A stretch of DNA of 64,000 bases from Serinus canaria. Taxonomy: Eukaryota; Chordata; Aves; Passeriformes; Fringillidae. The notes under the pieces are model-generated. The model worked only from the letters and a program-made list of their open reading frames with translations, had not been told where the DNA came from and did no database searches. This document shows positions 27,210 through 42,200 of this stretch, piece by piece. The stretch is from NCBI RefSeq assembly GCF_022539315.1, contig NC_066323.1, positions 8,793,219-8,857,218 of the forward strand. The letters run 5' to 3'. The position numbers and the translations under genes are program-made. The stretch's first letter is position 1. Every line of letters starts with the position of its first letter.

Positions 27210-30200
27210 TCACTTGTCCAAGCTTGGCCTCTTGAGCAGGGCACTGTACTTGAGGGGGCCACCATCTGCCGTCAGCACCACCTCCACCAGCGTGAAAATG
27301 GTGATCACCTTCATCAAGGGAGAGAAAGAGAGAAAGGAGGGTTTTCAGGCAGCTTGGAATCACATCAAGATTTGCTTAAAGCTGTGTTGGCTTTTGCTGC
27401 CTCCATCAGTGCATCCATGAGGAACCAAGGAATAGGGCAGGATAGACTCAGACAGCTCTGCTGCGGTCCAGGATGCTCCTAGGCTGGAGGCACCATCCTC
27501 AAGAGCAACACCATGAACTCTGACACCAACCAGGGCACCCACACCAACCTGAATGAGCCTCTCAAAACATCCTCACATATCCCAGCCTGATCAGGCCCCA
27601 CTCTTGCTCTCCACACAGTCTGGGAAGAATTGTGAGCATTTGTGCCCTTGGCTTTGGGTCCCAATCTCCCCTCAAAGCCACCTGTGCCTGCCCTCTCCAG
27701 CCACAGAACCACATCATCCCTTCATGGAGCTTGGCCAAGAGCCAAGGCCGAGCTGTGCTGAGAAGGGTTTTCCACATGACATTGAGCATTTCATCAGCAT
27801 CCCACAAGGAGGGAACAATCTGCCTGTGCTCCCACAGTGAGAAGAGACCCAGGAAGGGAGCACAATAGATAAGAGCAATGCAAGGGAACGAATACCCCAG
27901 AAAATCAATCCCTCCTGTTCAGGAACTGTGCTGCTGCTGCCATCTCCCTGCTCCTCTGCCCCAGATCTTCCTGTGATTGTATGGATTAGAAGTGGAAAGC
28001 ATTGATCTGGTCTGTCCTTGAGGCAGTTAAGGGGCTGGCTGGGACACTGGGAAGGGCTGTCCTGGGGTCATGCACAGGCATCTGGGGACTTTGCTTGCTG
28101 GAGCCTGTACCCTATGCTGTAGCAGGGCTCACTGGGGCCATCTGCTCAGGGCTGGCCCCATGAGAAGCAGGCTCAGAGCTACCGGTGCAACCTTGTCCAG
28201 CCCTTCCCAGCTCATCCAGCGCCAGCTGCTCCAGATTAATCATTCAGAACAGGAAAACCTCACTGAGACTTAAATGTACAAAGTGGCCAGTGAGGAGCAA
28301 CCTGCAGGAAAATCTCATCAGAACTGGCTGCCAGAGAGCAGTGGGCTACTGAGCATCAGCCCCTGCCTGTCCCAGCTAGCTGTAGTGCAGGGGGTAGTGT
28401 TCCGGGGAAAGCCCCCACATCTGGGGGAGTCAAAGGGGCAGTACAAGGATTCTCCCTTGCAATCCTGCATTATGCCTTTGCTGAACTGCCATGAAACAGC
28501 ACAATTTCACATCAAATCCTCTGAGTCTTAGATCCACTTCTTACTCCACCCGTGAGTGATGCCCATTGAGACCCTGGTCATCTCCTGGAGATCAGAGAGA
28601 AATGGAGGCAACATCTGCCCTCTATGGCAGAGCCAAACAAACAGCCCAGACCCCAGCACACCTTTTCTCTAACAGCCTTCCCTGATGCTCCCACTGCCTG
28701 GCCAGGCTCAGCTCAACAGGAAGCAGAGACCAAGGGCTGGGGCCAGCTGGGGAGCTGGGGTGCTGTGGGGTGTCCAGGTGACATCTTCCAGAGTTCAGCA
28801 CGGCTCACAGGAATCTGGCTAATCAGAGGGCTAGAGATTTATAAACTCAAGGATATGCTGGCTTGGAGGATAGCTCAGAGTCTGATCCCATGGGAGAGCT
28901 CCAGTGTTTTCTTAGGAGGTGTGGAAGGTTTGTGGAGGAGTTTCCTCTACCAACTGTTTGCTTAACCAAAATGGGCCCTGCTCACGCTGGGGCATCATTT
29001 TTCATCAGTTCCTTGCTAGGGTGTAAGTGATCCCTGCTCCTGTAGGAAAGGGGGAACTGAGGCCACTCCAGGCTGCATCCACAGGGCTTCTCTGAGCCAA
29101 GGTGAGAGAGGAAAGCTCAGCTTCAAAGCGAGGGAGGCCTGCAGAAATGTTTGCAGAGCCAGATCCAGCTCTGATCACAACATCCACCCTGGGAAGGGAA
29201 GGACTCTCCAGCACATGCATCACCCCAGCTGGGAGGGTCAGCCCACTCTGTGTCAGGAAACCTGAGTGGGCAAGGATGGGATGTCCTGGGCTTGGATGGA
29301 ATTGGGGCTCAAGTGCAAAGCCCCTGGAGTGGTGCAGGGAGAGGCTGGGATTTAGCCCTTCAGGCAGGGATAGCAGCAGTCAACACAGCTGGGGTTTTAC
29401 AGCCATGCCAGACAAAAGCTGGCAAAGAAGCACCGCTTAATCAAGCCAGACAAATGTGATTGCTCCCTTTGATTGAGTTACCAAGTTAATAGATGACAGG
29501 GACACAAGAGAGAGATTTCTAGATGCTGTTAAGCCATTTGAGACTGCATCTCAGGAAGTCTGATTTAAAAATTTTCTCCTAATTAAGGCTCAACCCTGTC
29601 ACAGGGATGGAAACCCCACGAAAAAGCCATGTCAGGGGCAAAGAGTGCCAGGATGGGGGGAAGGGTCTAGAAAAGAGCTGCCTTAAGCCTGATCTTACTT
29701 AACATCTTAATTGATGATCTGGAAGGAGGAAGTAAACAGCACGTTAATTCAATTCCTGGAAAAACCTGAATTGGAAGGCAGAGCACACAGCAGGCAGGGC
29801 AGAGACTGAAGGCTGTGGAGGGGTCAAATTGTGAGCAGTGATGGGACAGACTGGATGGCAGAAGAGGATGAGATTGAAGCAGGGCTCAGTGGGAAAGGGA
29901 CACAGATAGCAGGACCTGACACCCTGTGAGACAAGTCCTGACTCCCAGACCTGTCCCTGCAGACATCACAGCTCACACAAGTTGCCCACAGCCTCCATGC
30001 CAGCCCCCCAGTGTTGTGAGCATGTCCCATGCTGTGGAGCTCTTACCTGGGACACAGATTCCTCCTCCAGCTCCTCTGGTTCCCACAGGAGTGTCAGCTC
30101 TGGCTTCTTCCCGGCCTTCTGGAAGTGGAAGTCCACCAAGGGCAGCGCCTGCAGGCAGGGAGAGTGTTGGGAATGTGTCCCCCCAGCTCTCCTCCACCTC

Positions 30201-33200
30201 ATCTGTGGATGGGGCTGAGGCTGCTTCTGCCCAGCACAGCCCAGCTGCCTCTGCAGCTCTTCAACAACTGGGATGCAGCAGGCCATAAGCCTGAGCCTAG
30301 CATGTAAATCAGGGGCTGCTGCCACACACCACCAGCCCATATATCACGCTCTATGTCCTGTTTAAAGATGTCATTGCCAGACACATAACCAGGTTATTAA
30401 GAGAGGATGCTGTCACCAAGTGCAGGTGCTGGCCCACAGCGCTGCTGTCACAGCCCCAGATAAACCATCTGATTAAATGAAATGAAAACCAGCCTCGCTC
30501 CCTGTCCTCGCTTCAGATCCACACTTATCTCTGTTCCCCTGAATCTGGCTTTACTCCTTTTTACCCAGCATGTCACAGGGAGAAGCTGGTCCTCAGAGAC
30601 TGGGCTGATCCAAACCCCCAGTCCCTTGTGCCTGCCGGGCTGAGGGATGGAAGACAAACTCCAGGAAGGTTCCCTTCTGGCTGGCCCAGCTCGGGCACAG
30701 CTCTGCCTGTTGCAGGGCTGGCACAAAAGGGACAGCCACTGCCTGCAGTGATGCCAGGCTGCTCTGGCAAGGCAGCGTTGGCACTGTCTCACACTGGTGA
30801 GGTACTTACATTGCAGTAGATGCGCTTCTGGACTCCAAACTTCAGCACCAGGACATCAAAGGCCTTGCTCAGGACACCCATTACCATGGCTTCTGACTCC
30901 AGAGGACCACATTCCTGTCAAGAGACAGGGCTGTCACTACACAGCAAAACTCATTCAGCAATCCCCAAGACAGTGTCTCAAGGTCCTGGAATCCAGCAGT
31001 GGTTGTTGCTGAGTGTGTCCTCCCACTGTTTGATTTTCCTAAAGCCAAATGGGCAGACACAGCCCCCTGCCCATGTAGGCTGGGCCTTCACAGGGAAATC
31101 CAGAGATGCCTTGGGAGAAAAGAGCCTTGGCTCTTACCCTGACAAAGACAGAGAAGAAGAGGTCAGCACTGAGCTCCTGCACCCTCTTGGAAGCCATCTT
31201 CCGGTCATTGCAGTGATCTGCCTGTTTCTGGATGGCCTCTTTCTCCATTTTGATGGGGGATCTGGCACCTGCAAAGGGGACAAGTGACAATAACATGCCC
31301 ATGCTCCCTCCTGCTCCAGAGCCATGCCCTCCTTGTCCCAGCCCATGCAGGTGAGCAGCACGCACCGAGCGAGGCGGAGAGCAGGCGGTGCACGACGATG
31401 TCGGCGTAACGGCGGATGGGGGACGTGAAGTGGGTGTAGAAGGGCACGTTCAGGGCGTAGTGCTGAAAGAGGGTCTCGTCAGCCAGGATGCCAGTGCAGA
31501 AGTAGAGAGCCATCTGAAAGGGGGAAAAACCAGGCAAGGGTGTGAGCAAGGCTGGTGCCGTGAGGCTGGAGGGGTCTGGCTCTGTGAGACACAGCACCAG
31601 CAGCCAATGGCCCTTCTGAAGACATCCTGTCTGCTGGTGGTCCTTCACCTGCTGCTCAGCTTGGGCTGCACAGGCACTGCAGAAACTGAGCACAGAATTA
31701 AAGGGGCAAAGCCACTGCCAGGAGCTGCTGGCTGTCAGCTGTCCCTGCCTGGCCCCAAGGACTGCATCAACTTGCACATCACCCATGGGTCTAAGCAGCT
31801 TCTTGCTTCTGTGCAGGCCCTGGGGCTCATTTGCCTTCCTCTCATCTTCCAGGGGAGAGCCCAGCTTGTTCTGTGCCCACATCAGATGCTCTTTGGTTCT
31901 GGGTCTGGCTGCAGGCTTTACACATCCACTGTGCAGGTTTGGAGAGCACTGGGGGCAGGTATGAGTGGCTTCCAAGGAGGAGAGAGAGCCCTGCTGTTAT
32001 CCCTGCTGCTCCATCCCACCATGACAGCTGAGGAGCTGAGCAGCTGAACCTCCCATCTGAACCAACACCAGGGCAACAGCAGCACCACTGCTCAGCAGCC
32101 TCTTCAGCAGGAACCGCTCCTGTGTCACCACTGTTATCCCACAGGTTACAGCTTTTATTTTTACATCTGTAAAAAACCAGCTCTTGGGGCTGGGAAAACA
32201 CTGGGGGCTGGGCCCAGGCGGGGAGGCTGCGCAGGTCAGGGAGGTGGTGGCGGGGTCACGGCACAGTGGCGATTGAATGAACCCATTTAAAAATAAGAGC
32301 AAAGGATTTAAAAAAAACAGGAGTAGCCAGCTCTGATTACAGAGCTGTCCTGGGATCCTTGGTTTGGGCAGCTGTATCCTCCACTCTGCAGGCCAGTGGT
32401 GCAGCCAGCTCCTGCTGAGCAGCAACGCACTGATCCGGGCAAGTAAATAGAGCAGGTTAAAAAAAGCAGCATCAGTCCCAGCTTTATTATGAGACCCAAG
32501 AGCTGGGATAGGAGCTGTGGTGGCTGCCAATTTCTACAACCCAGAATTAAATTGTTTCTGATGGACTCCACGAAGCACGGTCTCCACTCAATTAGCTCAG
32601 CTCCCACAGAATGAAGCTGGGCAGGGAGACATGCTGAGCTCCAGAGGCTGCTGTGGGGGAGGGGGGGATGAGTGCCCTTGTGCTGACAGACAGCAGGGAA
32701 TCACAGGGAGCTTCCAGGCACTTGTGACAGGCTTCTGGGCAGAAGGCAGGGAGGTCCCTACAAAGCTAGGCAGGCAAAAAGCAGAGCACCAGTCAAAATC
32801 CCTACTCTGAGAAAGACACTTGGAAGGGCCCATCCCTGCCCTGTGCTCAGCAGTGTTTATACCCCATCTTGCTTAAAGTTAGAAAAGATGCTGAAGATCC
32901 TGTACTGCTTGCTGTTGTCTGAGGCACTTTGTCTTGATTGATATACTGGCCACTGTGGGATCCAGCACCATTTTGGACACCCTTTTGGCAGCCCATGGCT
33001 CTCACTGACATTTGCAGCAGCTTGAGTATCCCAGAAAAAATACTCCCCTAGGCCATGGTAGGGCTGCAGCCTGCAGGGAGCCCAGTCCGGTGTGTATCTG
33101 ACACCCATCCTCACCACTGTGACAGCACAACCCAGTGACATCAGCCTGGCATGAAGCAGATGTTTTCTCATTAACAGATTTGACTCACAAGAGGTCTCAA

Positions 33201-36200
33201 ATCCCCAGAGTTTGATGCAATCCTCGGAACACAGCGAGGATCCTGGAAATAAATCAGCCCCAGCCAACCAGGGGCAGTTTTACTTTCACGGACAGATTGA
33301 ATCCCTGAGTGACTGAGCCCCTGAAAAATGGTGTGTCACTGCTCCTTCATCTGTTACAAGGCTCCTGGCATGCCAATCCAGGCATTCCCTCAGGCACATG
33401 CATTACCAGTTGCTTCCCACCTCCCTCCTCCTCTAAGAGGCTGACGTCTTGACCACCAGCACGCAGTGAAGAAAAATCCTTTGGACAGGATATTTAGGCT
33501 GATTTAGCTACAGCCTTGTCCCTAAAGCATCAGCTTTATCACTGGAGGCTGTGACATGTGCAGGGATACAGGTGACTTCTTAGTGCCCTGACCAGACAGT
33601 CTCGCTGCACCATCTGCCAGAGCAATGGCCCAGCCCTCACCACCAGCCTGGGCCCCTCAGTGGCTGTGCTCTGCAGCTGCCAACACTCAAATCTGTCCTC
33701 TTCCCCTGAGGGACCACGACATCCAGGAGGATGGGGCTGATTCTTCCATCTGCTCTTATGCTGGTGGCAGACAGCAAAAAATTACTCCTCTCAGGGAAAG
33801 CTCCTTCCTCCTGGAAGCTGTCTGCCCCTTTTCAGGTGTTTTGCCAATAATGTGAGTGTGCCAGGCAGCAGGTTTGCCACGTATGGGTGGACTGCACAGC
33901 ACGCCTGAACACACAGGCACCTTTGTCTTCCAATGATGGAATCAGAGTAATTCCTGCCAAAATCATGTCTCGTGGAATATCTCCTTTAAAAGTGCCTCTT
34001 TCTCTGTCTCAACTCTGCAGAAAACTTCATCTCCAAAACCTTGACAGCTCTTTCCTGTAAAGAAATCTAACATATTCACAACGCTAGATCTTAATGAGAG
34101 CCACTGTGTGGTACCTGAAAACACTCCCACCACTTCTCCAACCAGTCTCAGGACACCACCAAAGGCAAGATCCCAGCAAGTCCATGAGTCCCCAAAAGCC
34201 CATCTCCTCCTTGGTGCCACTGCAGAACTTTCTCCTTGCTCATCCATCCTGGCCAGGCTTGCTCCATGTGCTGCTACCAGCAAAGCCCAGGCTTGTGCCA
34301 CAATCAGCAGGACAGAGAGGGACTCAAAGGAACTCATGTCACCAGTGCACCTTCCACCAGAAAAGGAAGATGTGACAGAAGAGACCAGGATAACCCAAAG
34401 CAGGATACAGGATCTGGGACAGCACATCCAGCTCCAGAGGACACTCCCTGCTCTTTACAAAGCAGCCCTCCCTGAGCTGGACACACGTGAGAGGGTGATT
34501 TACTGAATGGCCCCATACCCCAGCCCCAGCTGCAAACAAGCATTAAGTCCCGGAAACACAGCAGGACTTCAGGCACTGCTAATGAGTAAATGAAGCAAAT
34601 AAACTAATTAAAAGAGTGACAGTCAAATGAGTGATGTTGGGAAGATGATTCATTCCTGCAGTGATAAGCAGGCCACAGCAGAGAGATCATTTCAGGAACA
34701 TGCCCCTTCTCCCCACAGGGTAGGACTTTCCTCAGAAGAGGTTGTGAGGCAGCTGATGCCTCACAAAAACTTTTCATGATGGTGATAAACTCCCAAACAA
34801 GTGTCCTGAGCTACAGATGCATCAAACATGACAACTGGTGTGAGCAGCACAAGCCTCCATTGCAGAGACTCAAAGAAAGTCACCTGGGCTGGAGGGAGAC
34901 TGAATGGTTTCCAGAATTTTCCTTCTTCCAAGAGCAGGTACTAGACTGTGCCTATGGCCAGCTGCACACCCCTACTGTTAATTCCTTCTTTGGACCAGTT
35001 GGGATACCATGATGTGAAGAAATAACACAAACATGAACCATGGAGCCCACCACCAGCTGTTCACAGGGCTGGGTCCTTGTGAATCTGCTAACAGCTCTCA
35101 TGCAACTTCAAGGGTGAATTATCCCAACGAGCAATAACAGGGACACTGTGGGCAGTGAGGAAAGACTCAGCTTGACCTTGCCATCCAGTGAAGCTTTGTT
35201 GCTCCAGTGCCTCCAGGGCCAGCTGCACAGGGCTGGAGGCATTGGAGGAAGCTGCTGGCAGCCCTGGAACACCACATTCAGTATTCATTCACTCCCTCTG
35301 TGTGCAACAACCAGCCTGGTAACTCAGAAGGGGCAAGGATTGAAGACAGCCACAGCAGAAAGCTACAAGCAGGCATGCCCAACAGCACAGCGCTGTTCTC
35401 ACCTGCATGGGCCTGGAGAACATGTAGGTCAGCACTTCTTTCCTTGCTCTGGAATATTTGTCAGCACCAAATGTTTCACTTAAGCTTTTCTGGAGGAGAA
35501 AAGAGAGAGCATTCAGTGTTGGCACGTTATGGTGGTAAAGGGACCCAGGCAGACCTTACTGGTGCTAACAGCAGCCTGTCAAAGCCAAATTCCCCTTCTT
35601 CCTAAAAATCCCCTTGTAAGCCAAAAGGTGCACATGAAATTGGGCTTTGCTGTGGTCCCAGCAGCCCCTGTAGAACTGCATACACAGTCCTGAGCACTGG
35701 CTCTCCTCCTGGGGCCAGTGGCAGGGAGCACCAGGGCATGGGGACTGCTGGCTTTGCCCCCAGTTGTGCAGTGTGACAGAGAGGCTGCAGACCCTCTCCT
35801 GACCTGTGCCTGGCTCCCATCCAGCTGCTGAGAACTTCAGCACAGGGACTAATGGGACTCTGGGGAGACATGGATATGGGAGGTCACTGCCTGGGGGTAG
35901 CAATGAGGAAGGGCTGGAGGGTTCAAAGTGCAGTAGAGGAGCTGAGTGAGCAGCCTTGCCTCTGCTGATACAGGCTGGGCACAGCCAGCAAGCAGAGAAA
36001 GCAGTCCCAGCTGCTGGAGGGGCGTGCGGGAGGCCAGCAGGGATGGGATTAATGGAGGATTATCCCCAGTCCGGTTGCGGTGAGTAAAGAAAATCCTGGA
36101 AGCTGCACAGTGCTGTTCAGCTGGAGTTCAGCCTCAGGACAAGCTCAGCACAGGGGTGGTTGGACACTTCTTGCACTGGCTGCATCTGACCTTCCCCAGC

Positions 36201-39200
36201 ACTGCTCTCTAGTCCTTCCCAGTTACCCCACTCCCCACCCTGCCCTCCCTGAGACCTGAACCAGCCCCGACAGAAACAGCCCTGTGCAGAGCTACTTTCC
36301 TTGTGCTATGGAGCAAATTCCCTGCCCAGAGAAGGAAATCTGAGTGTCCCAGTGAGTGCTCCTGCACTGAAACATCCTTCCCATTGCAGGGAGAGCAGTG
36401 CAGGGGTCACTTGCAAGGTCCTTCCCTACCCTGCTCTCATCTCTGTGCACAACATGGCTGACCAGGCCAGGCTGGGCCACCCTTGCCCAGTGCTAATGGG
36501 ATCAATAGCAAGTGAGGGAAGTGTTTTGTTTTGGCATGGCATAGTTGTCAGCTGTGCTTGGGCAGACAGGGACAGGGAATGAAGCACACGCTGCCATGAG
36601 CACGCCATCACGTAGCTGCCCGCCCTTGCCCCCATGGCCCTGCCAGGCCAGTGCACTCACATGCAGGGTCCCTGCACTGCTGAAGTCGATGTCGAGGCCG
36701 ACTTGGTTGCAAAAGTCCATGAGGTCTTTCAGCAGCTTGGTTTGGGGCGGGGGGTGGCGGCGGAGGAAGGCCTGCTCGGGGAAGGAGCGGTAGATCTGAT
36801 GGGCCACAGCCATGTTTGCCAGCAGCATGAACTCTTCCACCAGCCTGCAGCACAAGAAAAACAACCCCAGGCCCAGGTTAGACAGGGGAGGCCTCTGGGA
36901 AGCCGAGCCAGTCCACAGTAATGGGAACTAATATGACACAGGGGGACAGGGGAGCAGCTTGTAGTTGCTGACATAAGCACAGATTAGCTGCAAGACTGCA
37001 GCAAATCCCCCCCAAATTCTCACTTTCTAGTGGAGGTTTCCCCAGGGACTCAGAGTAAGCTGTCCTGCTGGCACAGACAAGCAGAAGTCAGTAATAAATT
37101 GACAGCTTAAATTAGGATAAAATAATCTCCCTTTAGGTCATTTTATCTCCTGAAACGCTTGACAAGCAAAACAAACGCCGTGTGAGAGATAGCACGGAAA
37201 ACAAACACACATCTCTGTCTTCCTGGGCCAGAGCAAACAGCGCCTCGCTCGCTGCCCCATCCCCAGCTTGACATGTGTGGCCAGGCCCAGGCACTGAGCC
37301 CTGCCCCATGCCAGGCTCCCACCCACAGCACAACACAGCACTGTCCCCACGCAGGACAAGCCACCAGTGCTGCTCCAGCAGGGCTGCCTTTGGCATCCAG
37401 GGACTCCACAGGCTCCTCCATACAATCTCCAGAGTGCTGGGGTATTCCTCAGCCCCTCACTTTCCATCTCTGAATGTACATGCATTGAATGGAAACCTCT
37501 GGGGTTGCACAGTGCTCAGGAAAGCAATCCCAGTGCTATAGATCATCTTTGGCATGTATATGGGCTGGGCTACCAGCAGCAGGGCTGTGCCACGGGGGAC
37601 TTGTTTAACTGGGCTTGATAAGCCAGAGATGTGCTTAACTGGGCTCCCTGCTATTTCCTGCATGTATTCCTAGGGCTCCTAACTGGTGCTAATTGACAAA
37701 AAAGATAATAGATTTACAGAAGTAACCTCATCCTCCCAGCAATGCCTGAGTGAGCTACTGCTGTTTTTGTCAGCTCAGCCTTGTTGCTCCTGCAGGCAAA
37801 GCACTGATTTTGCAGGGCTGGCTGGGGGACCAGGGCTGTAGCTGGTGTTCCTGCAGCTCCCAACCCTGGCCACTGCTGGGGAGACTGCCCAGGTGAGATG
37901 TGCAGGGTGCTGAACTCCTGGGGTACTCCTACAGCAGTCATTCATACTCACCCTGGGAGTACTTGCCAAGAACTAGAAAGAGAAAGGAAATAAAGACAAG
38001 CCCGGAGGAGAAATAAGCACCTGAGAGTGATCATCAGCAGTAGAAATATTAGTCTTTAATGGGAAGGAGTTACCTTTATTAAGAGCCCTGTGGATTCTCA
38101 CAGAGAGTTTTCTGCCAGAGGCCAACACTTCAGGCCCCACAGGGAGGGCAGGAGGGACATCCTGGCCCAGGGACAGTGTGGGCAGGGCAGGAGAAGCATG
38201 GTCTAAATGGGAATGGGATGCCTGCCCTGTCCCCTGGAACACCTGCCCATGGGGACATGCTGCCAAAGGCCAAGGGCTGGGTTGCAGGTGGGCAATGCTG
38301 GGCAGGATCAGGACACACTCCTGAGGGGCCACTTCCAAGGGGGCTGAGCCAGGCTCTTGCTGTTCCTGTGCAGCAGAACCGGCAGATGGCAACCTCGGTC
38401 CCTCTATGGCCAGCGGCTCCAGGGGGTCCGGGACAGTGTGGCCCAGCATGGCCCGGAGGCACTGGGCACCCTGGCCGTGGGACAGCCAGTGGCAGCCAGC
38501 GGGTTACGGCACAGCCATCCCCATCTCCTGAGAGTGGGGGACACACCACCCTTACCGAGCAGCATGTGGGGAACAAGGCCTGAGGACAGGTGTGAGGCTG
38601 TGCCAGCCCATGCTCACACCTGGGAAGCCCTTTCTGCCTGAGCCAGGTCACAGTGAGGCACAGAAAACAGGGCAGACTGCAAAAGGCTGCACCTCTCCTT
38701 CCCATGGGCTTTGGTGCAAGCAAAGAGGGAGGCGTTTCCAGCATTAGCCTCAGCTACACAGATGCGCGCTTGGGCAGAGGTTGGCCACGGAGCTCCCCTG
38801 CATCTCCCCTGAACTGCGGCCTCTGCGGAAGGAGATGCAAGCCCATTTTTAAGGACAAAGCAATAAACACCTGTGAACAAAATCTCCTCCTTGTCACAGG
38901 CAACATGTGCTCATTGCACATGTGTCCCAGAGATGAACACTATGAGCAAATGCTGCAGCAGACCCTGGTGTGTCTGTTCCTGTTGAGTACTGGAGTGTAA
39001 ATCCTTCATCTCCCATCTACAGTGACACTTTTGGCTGGATGCAATTTCCACCTGATTATTAAGTTCTGCATTTTGTTTTATCATTCTGTGTCTTGGGCTT
39101 TTAGAATTTCCAGGACATATCTTTGTTCTGACGTTGTAGGTACTAAATAGAAGCTCATACCTGAGCACCCTCCTGCCACGGATGCTTTTATTCTTGAAGT

Positions 39201-42200
39201 AAAACTAACAGCACATACAACCCACTCTGCTCTGCAAAATCCCATCCTGGGAAGCACCCAGGAGCTTTGCACCCATGACAGGGTGTGCAGTATGTGACCA
39301 CGGATATTCAGAATTGAAAAGCTATTCTTGCTCTCTCACCCAAAGGCAGAGGCAGGCTCTGGGAGCTGCATCTGCAGTTCAGGCTTTCAAGGATCAGCTA
39401 ACATGGATAAGGTTAGACACTCCTGTATCTGGGGGGAAAAGAAACCCCAGGATCTGATGGGTTGGTTTGCGTCATCTCAGGGTAACAGAGAATGCCCTGG
39501 GAAGGCTGCAATGCCCTGTGGGCTGATGCCAAAACCCCCTGCAGGGACAGAGGGTCCTTCCCAGCTCTGGATCATTGCAGAGTCATACAGCTGCTCCCCA
39601 AACAGACCCTGCTGCAGCACTCCTGCAAGCTTGAAAGGGAAGTAGAGTGTGGGGCTGCTCTATAACTCCCAGTCAGATTTGTTATAAACATCAGGAGTTC
39701 AGGGAAAGAAAAACAGCTTCCAGTAGGCACAAGTCACAACTGGGGTAATCCAGAGCATGTGAGAGCTTGCCAGGGTCAGAGGTAACAGGCTGGGGACAGT
39801 GAAGGAGCTGGCACCTGTGCCTGGAGTTAAGCCACGCTACCTCTTGCAGCAGAGCAACGGGGTCTGGGGCTCAGGACACAAACAGGAGACAAGATCTGCA
39901 TGAAACAGCTTAATGTGGTGACCTCACTGCACCTGAAAGAAAAACCTTAATCCCAAGAGGAGCTCACACTGAGACTGCATGGGATGTTGGTGACTCAGGA
40001 AGATGAGCCAGGACTAGGACTGCCCATGAAGCCAGCAAGGCTTCAGGTGCTAAAGAGCTGGAGTGCACAGCAAAGCTGCTGCCTTCCTGCCCTCCCTACA
40101 TGGCCTTTCAGATGCACTTTTAGCTCATGTTCTCACCAGGGCTTCAACTAAGCAAACACTACACTGTGGCTTGGAGAAAAGCAATGAATGCTAGGCTGGT
40201 GGGAGCAGAGGTTGGCTGGCAGAGCATGGACCCAGCCCAGTGGCTGCTGCTGATGCTGCTGTGAGCTGTGCTGAAGCCCTGCTAACTTGTCAGCAGGTCA
40301 AACGACAAGAGGTTTTGGGGTTTATGTGGGTTTTTTTCTTAAAACAGCCCAGCTTGGACTCTGGCTCAGCGCAGCTGGCAGACAGGAGTACAAAGAAAAA
40401 TATTTAATGGCTAAAAAAACGGAGACAGAAAGACTGGTCCATCTGAATGCACGCTGAATGAATCCCATGTGAAATGCATTCTAACGCCATCGCTACAGTT
40501 TCCTCTGGATTAGCTGAGCTATCCTTGGCTCCTGGCTCCATAAAATCCCGTAAACAATCTGATCTGAACTTTTGCCCTTTCTGTGCTGATGTGAGGTTTC
40601 TCTGCCATCCCACAGACAGGGCTAGGGGGTCAACAGGTGGCTGTCCCTCCCAAAAGTACCTGCAGATCCCAGCCATCCTGCTAACCACGCTGCAGGAGGG
40701 AGCATTTCCAAACCTGTTCCATGCATCACTTAATGTGCACATGCGAGGGCAAGGAGAGGGAGGAATGGCATGGCTTTTGAGCTCTGTAATATGTACATCT
40801 CCTGTCAGCTCTTTCAATATCCAAATTTTGCTTGTGAGTTATGTGAATGAAACTCATCCTCAGCCTGCCTTATGCAAGAGGTCAGTTGGAGTGTATGGGC
40901 TCACACTCACCTGAGTTTCAAATGTGACAAGGCATGCCAGTGCCTAAACCTCACCAACTTCTGGGGAGATTTCAAGCTCCTGAGATGCTTAAACACAAAT
41001 TTTGGTGCTTTTCAAAGTATTTTTGATGGTCATAGCTTCTGTAGGGAAACAGTCATCTGTGAAACCATCCAGCTGAAGAGGACTGATGACATCCCCAAAC
41101 TCAAGCTTGTGGGCTGTAATTCCTCTCAGACAACTCCTGCCAGTGCCAAACATCTATGGGATGTGGAAAGAGGAGCTACACATTCAGACCCTTCACCTGC
41201 TTTAGTATCAGCATTACTATTTGCTCCATTAAATGTTAGGTAGACCCTTCCCAATCTCCAGATAGCAACCTTGAAAAAACTACTGATGCCCTCAGCAAGT
41301 TGTTTGGTTGATGGCAAATAAAATAATGGTTTTTCATGGCAAATCTGCAAAGAAAGGCAGGGCAAATGTAAATGCCTATTTGGCTGCTTGTCTCCATGGC
41401 AATGCAGCTAGGCTGCACAGCAGCCATCGAAGTGTCCACTCTCCCTGATTAACTTGACAAATGACATTAGCTAAGAAGGGTTTGCTGAAAAGGAGAGACA
41501 AGGAGTACTTTGTGTGCAATCCAGTGAGTGCAGGAAGGAGGCAGGCAGCTTCCTTAAAGCAAAAGTACACTAAAACACCTGCTTTTCCAGGAGGGTAACA
41601 GACCCAGGGGCTTCAGAGCAAAGGGCAGTAAGGTGGGGCTGGACAGATGAACACAGCTGTTCCCCTGTAATGCCTTCTACACCTCCATCCCCTCCTACAA
41701 GATGTAACTGATGGGTATACCCAGGTGTTGTAAGAGTTATCACAGCTGAGGTGTGAGAGATAAACCTAAAACAGCACACAGCTCTTCCATGGCAGGGTTC
41801 TTTGCTTTTGATGGGCTGGAGAATTTGGTCTTTTCTTCATTTGTAGCTCATTGTGGAAACCTGCTCCCAAAAGGACGGAGCTGAACTGTTTTGAGCTGGA
41901 GTCTGAGCCCCCCTTCCAACAGTGGTCCCGCTGGCTGGGTGAGCTGCCACCAAGCAAATCCTCAGCATTCTTTCAGCAGTTCAGACTAGAGTAAAATGTG
42001 ACCAACCTCTTCTACAAAGGTTACCAAACTTCTCTCTCCTAACCCATTGCAACATCTCATCTGGTCCTCTCCATCTCGTCTCTCTCTCTCATAGCACGCA
42101 TTCCCTCCTACAAAAGGAACAAGACTTCTGCTATTCAAATTTCTTCTCATCTACGGATAGATTTACCATCCCAGATCAGCATGAATTAGTACTTCAATCT

